Of a stretch of DNA of 11,262 nt, positions 6,826 through 11,262 are shown one piece after another (the first letter of the stretch is position 1; every line of letters begins with the position of its first letter). The translations under genes were made by a program, and so were the position numbers. The notes below the pieces were generated by a model. That model was not told where the DNA came from and searched no databases. It saw only the letters and a list, made by a program, of their open reading frames with translations. This stretch comes from AC-69 sp036519575 (lineage in GTDB: Bacteria > Actinomycetota > UBA4738 > HRBIN12): positions 1 through 11,262 of the forward strand of contig DATDKZ010000018.1 of the NCBI GenBank assembly GCA_036519575.1, read 5' to 3'.

Positions 6826-7227
6826 ATGAAGAAATGTCCGTACTGCGTGGAGGAGATCCACGACGAGGCCATCAGGTGCCGATATTGCTTGACCTGGCTG
6901 GTGGACACCGTTCCGGCCGGAGCGGAGACCCCACCCGCCGGCGTGGCTGCGGCCACGAGCGCGCCGCAATCAGTTCCCCCTGCGACCGAGTTCCCCACGC
7001 AGCTGCCCGCGACCCAGGCAGAGCCCGAGGAGAAGGTCGAGTTCACGCACTCTGGCCAGCGATACTTGCTTGGCTACGGCCGCGAGTACTTCGGGATCTG
7101 GGACCGGAACGCGCCTGCCACCCCTGCCTACCGCTTCGCGCGTTCGGACGACGGGTGGGTACAGGCCTGGCAGAAGTATGTCTCGATCGAGACCAACTAC
7201 ATGGACCTTCGCACCGGCCTGCGCTGA
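6826..7227 (+). CDS. Zinc-ribbon protein with a proline-rich linker and an uncharacterised C-terminal domain
   Basis: A 133-residue protein. The N-terminus is a compact zinc ribbon, CPYC (4-7) and CRYC (18-21), with ten residues between the pairs. Residues about 27-70 are an Ala/Pro/Thr/Glu-rich disordered linker. Residues about 75-133 form a small aromatic-rich domain (GQRYLLGYGREYFGIWDR, then AYRFARSDDGWVQAW) that I have no name for; the GYG..YFGIWDR and DDGW pieces look like conserved motifs. There is no transmembrane segment, so it is probably cytoplasmic. The start ATG has a strong GGAGGAG SD at 6 nt spacing. It lies 31 nt after the amidohydrolase gene and 7 nt before the DinB-like gene, suggesting one operon. 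The function is unknown; protein or nucleic-acid binding by the ribbon is inference. Confidence 0.82.
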   Translation: MKKCPYCVEEIHDEAIRCRYCLTWLVDTVPAGAETPPAGVAAATSAPQSVPPATEFPTQLPATQAEPEEKVEFTHSGQRYLLGYGREYFGIWDRNAPATPAYRFARSDDGWVQAWQKYVSIETNYMDLRTGLR

Positions 7228-7234
7228 CACGGCC

Positions 7235-7875
<641 letters not shown>

Positions 7876-7886
7876 GAACGGCCGCA

Positions 7887-7892
7887 AGCGTA
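7887..7892 (-). promoter_or_regulatory. Possible -10 box for tRNA-Gly
   Basis: TACGCT on the minus strand ends 11 nt before the mature tRNA 5' end, allowing a short 5' leader for RNase P removal. No convincing -35 is seen. The tRNA could instead be transcribed from the azlCD operon, whose last stop lies 31 nt upstream. Confidence 0.3.
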
Positions 7893-7906
7893 ACAGCGGA
7901 GCGGCC

Positions 7907-8215
7907 TCAGCCGAACAAGCGCGTCAGGGCCGTCGCGGCGGCCGCAACGACGATCACCACGAGGATGGGGGCCCTGCGCCACAGGGCGATCCCCGCGGCG
8001 GCCATGCCCACCAGGCGGGCGTCGAGGGAGATCGATTGGCCACTGGCCAGCGCCTGGGTCACCACCAGGGCCGCCAGCACCGCGGGTGCCAGCAGCTCGA
8101 CCACTCCCGTAACGGCCGAGGGCAGGGACCGGCCCCCCAGCAGCACCGGCCCCAGCGACTTGATGGCCACGGTGGTCGTTCCCACCGCCAGCACGACGAT
8201 CCAGGCGTCGGTCAC
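7907..8215 (-). CDS. azlD: AzlD-family branched-chain amino-acid transport subunit
   Basis: A 102-residue membrane protein, the small partner of AzlC. Together they resemble BrnFE/AzlCD exporters of branched-chain amino acids. It is almost all hydrophobic: an N-terminal helix (WIVVLAVGTTTVAIKSLGP), a central helix (VVELLAPAVLAALVVTQAL) with the family-typical Pro, and two C-terminal helices (LVGMAAAGIALW and APILVVIVVAAAATAL). The length is normal for the family. The start is GTG at 8215 because it overlaps the azlC stop as GTGA, a standard coupled junction. An ATG at 8239 would add 8 residues inside azlC. tRNA-Gly lies 31 nt downstream on the same strand. Confidence 0.88.
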   Translation of the reverse strand: MTDAWIVVLAVGTTTVAIKSLGPVLLGGRSLPSAVTGVVELLAPAVLAALVVTQALASGQSISLDARLVGMAAAGIALWRRAPILVVIVVAAAATALTRLFG

Positions 8216-8877
8216 TTCCGGCCCAGCCCGATCAGGCATGCGGCGCTCGCTGCGATGATCGGGACCCCCGCCGGCGCCAAGGGGATGAGGGCGAGCGCGA
8301 TGGCCCCGCCGAGGACGGCCGCGAGGATCGTTCGTCGGTTCCGAAGCTGCGGCAACAGCAAGGCCAGGAACAGCGCGGGGAAGGCCGCGTCAAGGCCGAG
8401 CGTCTTCGGGTCACCGAGGGCTTGGCCGCCGAGCGCGCCGATGGCGGTTCCGGCGACCCACGAGACGTAGAGCAGGAGCCCAGCGCCGACCAGGATCCGG
8501 GGATCGAACCGTCCCTCTCCCTCGGCCGCCACGGCCCACGACTCGTCCACGACCAGCTGAGCCCGGAGGAACCGCCACCACGCCGGCCCGCCGAGCCACG
8601 GCGCCACCGAGACGCCGATAGGTCCGTAGCGAAGGTTCAGCAGGATGGCCGCGGCGACCGCAGCCGCCACCGTGCCTCCCGCCCCCAGGATCGAGACCGC
8701 GGCGAACTGCGCCGATCCAGCGAAGGTCGTGGCGGACATCACGATCGGCGCGAGCCAGCCCATCCCCGCTGAACGAGCGAGCAGGCCGAACGAGATGCCG
8801 AAGCCGAGGACCGCGACGGCGAGCGGGGCCACGACCCGCGCGCCGTCGCGGTACCTGCGCGCGGGGCTCCCCTCCAT
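8212..8877 (-). CDS. azlC: AzlC-family branched-chain amino-acid exporter subunit
   Basis: A 221-residue inner-membrane protein, the large subunit of an AzlCD/BrnFE-type exporter. Family signatures are GFGISFGLLARSAGM in the first helix, MSATTFAGSAQFAAVSIL, NLRYGPIGVSVAPWL and VVDESWAVA. Several further hydrophobic segments run to the end. The start ATG at 8877 follows a TACCGT box by 7 nt and has no SD; a GTG three codons upstream (8886) overlaps that box and is less likely. The start lies 53 nt from the divergent PhzF-family gene. Export of branched-chain amino acids is the known role in Corynebacterium and Bacillus; the substrate here is inferred. Confidence 0.92.
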   Translation of the reverse strand: MEGSPARRYRDGARVVAPLAVAVLGFGISFGLLARSAGMGWLAPIVMSATTFAGSAQFAAVSILGAGGTVAAAVAAAILLNLRYGPIGVSVAPWLGGPAWWRFLRAQLVVDESWAVAAEGEGRFDPRILVGAGLLLYVSWVAGTAIGALGGQALGDPKTLGLDAAFPALFLALLLPQLRNRRTILAAVLGGAIALALIPLAPAGVPIIAASAACLIGLGRK

Positions 8878-8884
8878 GGAGACC

Positions 8885-8890
8885 ACGGTA
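8885..8890 (-). promoter_or_regulatory. Candidate -10 box (TACCGT) for a leaderless azlCD transcript
   Basis: TACCGT on the minus strand fits TANNNT and ends 7 nt before the azlC ATG at 8877. It faces away from the candidate phzF-family -10 (8918-8923), so the two promoters would share one short region. Confidence 0.4.
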
Positions 8891-8925
8891 GCAACGGTCG
8901 CCGGGACGGGCTTGCGATACGTTGC
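8891..8925. promoter_or_regulatory. Inverted repeat GCAACG / CGTTGC in the azlC-PhzF divergent promoter region
   Basis: GCAACG (8891-8896) and CGTTGC (8920-8925) are perfect inverted 6-bp arms centred at 8908, close to the middle of the 53-bp gap. The right arm overlaps the candidate -10 of the PhzF-family gene, and the left arm abuts that of azlC. It may be a regulator site for both genes, but a 6-bp arm could be chance. Confidence 0.3.
8918..8923 (+). promoter_or_regulatory. Candidate -10 box (TACGTT) for a leaderless PhzF-family transcript
   Basis: TACGTT fits TANNNT and ends 7 nt before the ATG at 8931. No SD precedes this gene. No clear -35 is seen. Confidence 0.45.
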
Positions 8926-8930
8926 CCTGC

Positions 8931-9812
8931 ATGGGCGGCCCTCCCTCTCCTCCCGGCACCGAGGTCCCCTTCCGTCTCGTGGACGTGTTCTGCGAGCGGC
9001 CGCTGGCGGGCAACCAGCTTTGCGTCGTCCCCGAGCCCGGATCGCTCGACGATGCGACCATGCAGTCGTTGGCCCGTGAGATCGGCTTCTCGGAGACCAC
9101 CTTCGTCACGGCGTACGACGGTGACCGGTACTCGATGCGGATCTTCACGCCGGGGGCGGAGCTCCCGTTCGCCGGGCATCCGACGCTGGGGACGGCGTTC
9201 GTGATGGTGGCGGAGGGACGGGTGAGCTCACCGCTCACGCAGGTGGTCGCGGCCGGCGAGTTCGCGGTGGAGGTGGACCTGGACCGAGGGTTCGCCACGA
9301 TGCGACAGCTGCCCCCGACGTTGGGCCCGGAGATCGCCGACCTCGACGCGGTCGCGGCGGGTGGTGGCCTCACCCCGGCCGACCTGCACCCCGACCTGCC
9401 ACCGCAGCTCGTCTCGACGGGGCTGCCCCACCTGCTGGTCCCCGTGCGCGACGAAGCGACGCTCCGGCGGGCCACCCGGAACGACGAAGCCGTCCGGGCG
9501 TTGTGGAAGCGGTACGGACCGGACTGCATCTACCTGTTCGCGCTGACCGAGGAGGGCGCGACCGCCAGGCTGTTCGACGCTGGCCTGGGGATCGGAGAGG
9601 ACCCGGCCACGGGCTCGGCGGCGGGCCCCCTGGGCGCCTATCTGGCGGTGCGGGGGGTCGGCGGCGTGCCCGGGAAGCTCGCCATCCGCCAGGGCGATCA
9701 GGTTGGCCGGCCCAGCGTGCTCCACGTTGAGGTGGAGCCCGAGGGGGACTCCTGGAGCGTCCGGGTCGGCGGGGGCGTGGCCATCGTCGGGGCCGGCAGC
9801 TTCTGGATCTGA
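8931..9812 (+). CDS. PhzF-family isomerase/epimerase
   Basis: A 293-residue protein of the PhzF/diaminopimelate-epimerase fold. Markers are FRLVDVFCERPLAGNQLCV at the N-terminus, Glu55 in IGFSETTFV (matching the catalytic Glu45 of phenazine PhzF), FTPGAELPFAGHPTLGTA closing the first lobe, and GIGEDPATGSAAGPLGAYL in the second lobe. Length is normal. PhzF itself isomerises trans-2,3-dihydro-3-hydroxyanthranilate, but most family members lie outside phenazine clusters and have unknown substrates; no other phz gene is here. The start ATG at 8931 follows a TANNNT box by 7 nt; the frame also allows an upstream start at 8922. It is divergent from azlC, and tRNA-Pro follows after 34 nt. Confidence 0.92.
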   Translation: MGGPPSPPGTEVPFRLVDVFCERPLAGNQLCVVPEPGSLDDATMQSLAREIGFSETTFVTAYDGDRYSMRIFTPGAELPFAGHPTLGTAFVMVAEGRVSSPLTQVVAAGEFAVEVDLDRGFATMRQLPPTLGPEIADLDAVAAGGGLTPADLHPDLPPQLVSTGLPHLLVPVRDEATLRRATRNDEAVRALWKRYGPDCIYLFALTEEGATARLFDAGLGIGEDPATGSAAGPLGAYLAVRGVGGVPGKLAIRQGDQVGRPSVLHVEVEPEGDSWSVRVGGGVAIVGAGSFWI

Positions 9813-9833
9813 CCGGTCAGGCCGTGGGACCCC

Positions 9834-9839
9834 TACAAT
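9834..9839 (+). promoter_or_regulatory. -10 box of the tRNA-Pro promoter (TACAAT)
   Basis: TACAAT is the best sigma-70-like -10 in the window and ends 7 nt before the mature tRNA 5' end. A partial -35 (TGACCG, 9810-9815) lies 18 nt upstream, overlapping the stop codon of the PhzF-family gene. Confidence 0.6.
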
Positions 9840-9846
9840 CTGGCCG

Positions 9847-9920
9847 CGGGGCGTAGCGCAGCCTGGTAGCGCGCCTGGTTTGGGGCCAGGAAGTCGGCGG
9901 TTCGAGTCCGCCCGCCCCGA
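9847..9920 (+). tRNA. tRNA-Pro (anticodon TGG)
   Basis: A complete 74-nt cloverleaf. The acceptor stem is CGGGGCG/CGCCCCG (9847-9853 with 9913-9919), with the C1-G72 pair typical of bacterial tRNA-Pro and discriminator A (9920). The D arm is AGCGCAGCCTGGTAGCGC. The anticodon stem is CCTGG/CCAGG around loop TTTGGGG, giving TGG. The T loop is GGTTCGAGTCC. CCA is not encoded. No clear terminator follows in the 91 nt before the next gene. Confidence 0.97.
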
Positions 9921-9999
9921 CGAAGGACGACTGGGACCCTCCCTCGCCCGCTATCTCCGCAGGTCAGGGGCCGACTCGCGTGCTGTCACTGTCGCGATG

Positions 10000-10005
10000 T
10001 AACGT
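10000..10005 (+). promoter_or_regulatory. Candidate -10 box (TAACGT) for a leaderless metallopeptidase-like transcript
   Basis: TAACGT fits TANNNT and ends exactly 6 nt before the ATG at 10012. No SD is present. The rest of the 9921-10011 gap shows no ORF, repeat or strong hairpin. Confidence 0.5.
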
Positions 10006-10011
10006 CCCGCC

Positions 10012-10467
10012 ATGAGGGTCCGCTCCGAGGTCGCCGCCATCCCCCGGGACAGGGTCCAGGCAATGCTGAACGGCCTTCCGGCTGCCCCCGGATACCGGAT
10101 CGTGGTCAAGCCGCTTCGGTACCGGGAGAAGCCCCACCTATCCGCGTGGACCGATTTCGACAACCGGGAGATCGTGCTCCAGGTGCCCGAGCCGTTCTTC
10201 GCCTTCGGCGAGATCGTGCCCTACGCGGCCAAACGCCGGCCGGGCAAGGGCATGAGGTTCATCTGGATGACCGAAGGGGTGACGTTCCAGACCCCTCGTG
10301 AGGTGCTCCGGTTCCTGTACCTGCATGAGTGGATGCACTGGTATCTGAAGGAGCGCCTCGGCAGGGGCGCGGCGGCCGAGACGGCCTGCGACCGGTTCGC
10401 GCTGTTCAACTACCGGCGCCGCCGGGTGACCGAGCTCGATGGCGACGCCGCGTTGGTCCGCCGGTAG
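10012..10467 (+). CDS. Small HEXXH putative zinc metallopeptidase
   Basis: A 151-residue cytoplasmic-looking protein with no signal peptide. A zinc-protease motif HEWMH (105-109) lies in a helix that begins around REVLRFLYL. It is followed by a polar helix ETACDRFALFNY (123-134), where Glu123 or Asp127 could be the third zinc ligand. This resembles the HEXXH plus E/D-x-x-A-D/N-x-F-A layout of ImmA/IrrE- and SprT-like minimal metallopeptidases. The N-terminal ~95 residues (YRIVVKPLRYREK, FDNREIVLQVPEPF) form a beta-rich region similar in plan to those families, but I cannot assign it to one. The start ATG at 10012 has a TANNNT box 6 nt upstream and no SD. The gene is convergent with the DUF3096-like gene. 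Confidence 0.72.
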   Translation: MRVRSEVAAIPRDRVQAMLNGLPAAPGYRIVVKPLRYREKPHLSAWTDFDNREIVLQVPEPFFAFGEIVPYAAKRRPGKGMRFIWMTEGVTFQTPREVLRFLYLHEWMHWYLKERLGRGAAAETACDRFALFNYRRRRVTELDGDAALVRR

Positions 10468-10482
10468 GCGGGCGGGTTCGGG

Positions 10483-10509
10483 GAGGCCCTCAGCGGGCGA
10501 GGCCCTCAG
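10483..10509. repeat. Two-copy direct repeat GAGGCCCTCAG between convergent genes
   Basis: GAGGCCCTCAG occurs at 10483-10493 and 10499-10509, a 16-bp period. Each copy is itself nearly palindromic (GAGG-C-CCTC). The second copy covers the stop codon of the DUF3096-like gene. It is probably a small local duplication and could help end transcription, but there is no T-run. Confidence 0.6.
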
Positions 10510-10688
10510 AACCGGATGTTGAAGATCTGGACGAGGCCCACGAAGATCAGGTAGCCGGCCACGATGTACTTCAGCAGCTTGGGGAAGATCAGGATCAGGA
10601 TCCCCGCAACGATGGCGAGGACCCCGGGGATCCGAAGGCTGAGGCTGATCTCGGATCCCTTCGCCAGCACGTACGCGAGCTGGAGCAC
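10506..10688 (-). CDS. DUF3096-like small membrane protein
   Basis: A 60-residue protein. A polar, amphipathic start is followed by two hydrophobic segments, RIPGVLAIVAGILILIFP (about 19-36) and LKYIVAGYLIFVGLVQIF (about 39-56). The arrangement I-A-G-I-L-I-L-x-F-P-x-L-L-x-Y-I-V-A-x-Y-L-I-x-V-G matches the DUF3096 pattern of small two-helix proteins, whose function is unknown. The start is GTG at 10688 because a near-perfect SD (AAAGGAGGT) ends 7 nt before it; the frame stays open upstream, but that part is low-complexity. It lies 49 nt downstream of the TetR gene on the same strand and could be its target or operon partner. Confidence 0.78.
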   Translation of the reverse strand: MLQLAYVLAKGSEISLSLRIPGVLAIVAGILILIFPKLLKYIVAGYLIFVGLVQIFNIRF

Positions 10689-10737
10689 GTACCGCACCTC
10701 CTTTGGTCGGGCCACCGAATCCCGATGATCTCGGCGG

Positions 10738-11262
10738 CTAAAGGATGGCCGATTCAGCCCTCCGTGGGCCGATGGCGCTTCGGAGCAGCTCGGTGAACTG
10801 GTGGATCCGTAGCTCGCGACGCCGCTGGGGATCGTCCGAGCGGCGATGGAACAGCCCCGGGTCGAGCTCCTCGGTGACCAGCGCGTCCTGGAACCGTTCC
10901 GCAAGCCAGTCGAGCATGGAGGCGATCATCTCCGCATCGACGTCGGCTCTCACCTCGTTCCGTCGGATACCGAACTCCACGAAGTCGAGCGTCCCGTACG
11001 GGTCCTCCGAGAGCAGGAACCGGTTGATGTCCCGCTTCAACGTCAGGTCGGTCCCGTAGTTGCCGATCAGCGACACGCGATAGGGGACCCAGTCGTCGCG
11101 GATCAGGTGCTCGGTGCGTTCCAGCCAGTACTCGAGCACCGACCAGAATCCCGTCTCGACGACGTCGCTCGGCGCGTCGAGCCACGCCGGTAGCGACGAC
11201 ACTGCCCGCTCGTAGGTCGCCAGGAACAAGCCGGCCTTGCTCCCGAAGTGCTGGAAGATCGA
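10738..11262 (-). CDS. TetR-family transcriptional regulator (N-terminus outside window)
   Basis: The frame is open to the right edge; 174 residues plus stop are visible. The first visible residues, SIFQHFGSKAGLFLATYER, are the recognition helix and following helix of a TetR DNA-binding domain, so only about 30-45 N-terminal residues are missing. The remainder is a helical ligand-binding domain (WLDAPSDVVETGFWSVLEYWLERTEHLI; a second block around LDFVEFGIRRNEVRADVDAEMI). Members are usually dimeric repressors that release DNA on binding a small molecule. The ligand and operator are unknown. The DUF3096-like gene follows on the same strand. A TTG at 11229 could be read as a start, but it is internal to the HTH domain. 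Confidence 0.92.
   Translation of the reverse strand, partial: SIFQHFGSKAGLFLATYERAVSSLPAWLDAPSDVVETGFWSVLEYWLERTEHLIRDDWVPYRVSLIGNYGTDLTLKRDINRFLLSEDPYGTLDFVEFGIRRNEVRADVDAEMIASMLDWLAERFQDALVTEELDPGLFHRRSDDPQRRRELRIHQFTELLRSAIGPRRAESAIL

Noticed and set aside
5484..7046. A 520-residue minus-strand frame
   Set aside because: Antisense to the amidohydrolase and zinc-ribbon genes; biased composition, no domain, no start signal.
8931..9812. Phenazine biosynthesis gene phzF proper
   Set aside because: Only family-level motifs are present and no other phenazine gene is in the window.

Overview
The window is a compact stretch of high-GC bacterial chromosome that looks actinobacterial. The basis for this is strong G/C third-position bias, ATG/GTG starts, four-base start/stop overlaps, and a mix of Shine-Dalgarno (SD) genes with genes that seem to be read from leaderless mRNAs. 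The families present (DUF3096-like, PhzF, AzlCD, DinB-like, zinc-ribbon) also fit Actinomycetota. The exact lineage cannot be read from the sequence; an uncultured soil or water actinomycete is my best guess. I see no mobile element, CRISPR array, phage gene or rRNA.

Layout. At 1-1079 (+) is the C-terminal part of phosphoenolpyruvate carboxylase (ppc). At 1120-1479 (-) is a VOC/glyoxalase-fold protein, convergent with ppc. At 1581-1820 (+) is a 79-aa two-helix membrane protein, then a zinc-less MDR oxidoreductase (1906-2850). A TfoX/Sxy-N-like protein (2902-3225) overlaps the start of an ALDH7-like aldehyde dehydrogenase (3222-4778). At 4796-5476 (-) is a lipoprotein. Divergent from it is an imidazolonepropionase-like amidohydrolase (5550-6794, +), followed by a zinc-ribbon protein (6826-7227) and a DinB-like protein (7235-7864), closely spaced and probably co-transcribed. 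The 3' end of the DinB-like gene runs antisense into tRNA-Gly(TCC) (7805-7875, -). Upstream of that tRNA on the minus strand lie azlC and azlD (8877 down to 7907). Divergent from azlC is a PhzF-family gene (8931-9812), then tRNA-Pro(TGG) (9847-9920) and a small HEXXH metallopeptidase-like protein (10012-10467). The right end holds a DUF3096-like membrane protein (10506-10688, -) downstream of a TetR regulator cut by the window edge (10738-11262, -).

How the genes work together. The content is mostly core and housekeeping metabolism: an anaplerotic enzyme, oxidoreductases, amino-acid export, a peptidase-like amidohydrolase and two tRNAs. Several small proteins have no firm function. There is no single pathway. 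The short co-directional groups are TfoX-like/ALDH, amidohydrolase/zinc-ribbon/DinB-like, azlC/azlD and TetR/DUF3096. No clearly new multi-gene system is visible. The most informative patterns are: (i) a split between SD-led genes and genes with a TANNNT box 6-7 nt before the start codon and no SD; (ii) a protein gene whose last 19 codons are antisense to a tRNA; and (iii) a PEP carboxylase lacking two of the four residues that bind the inhibitor aspartate in the E. coli enzyme.
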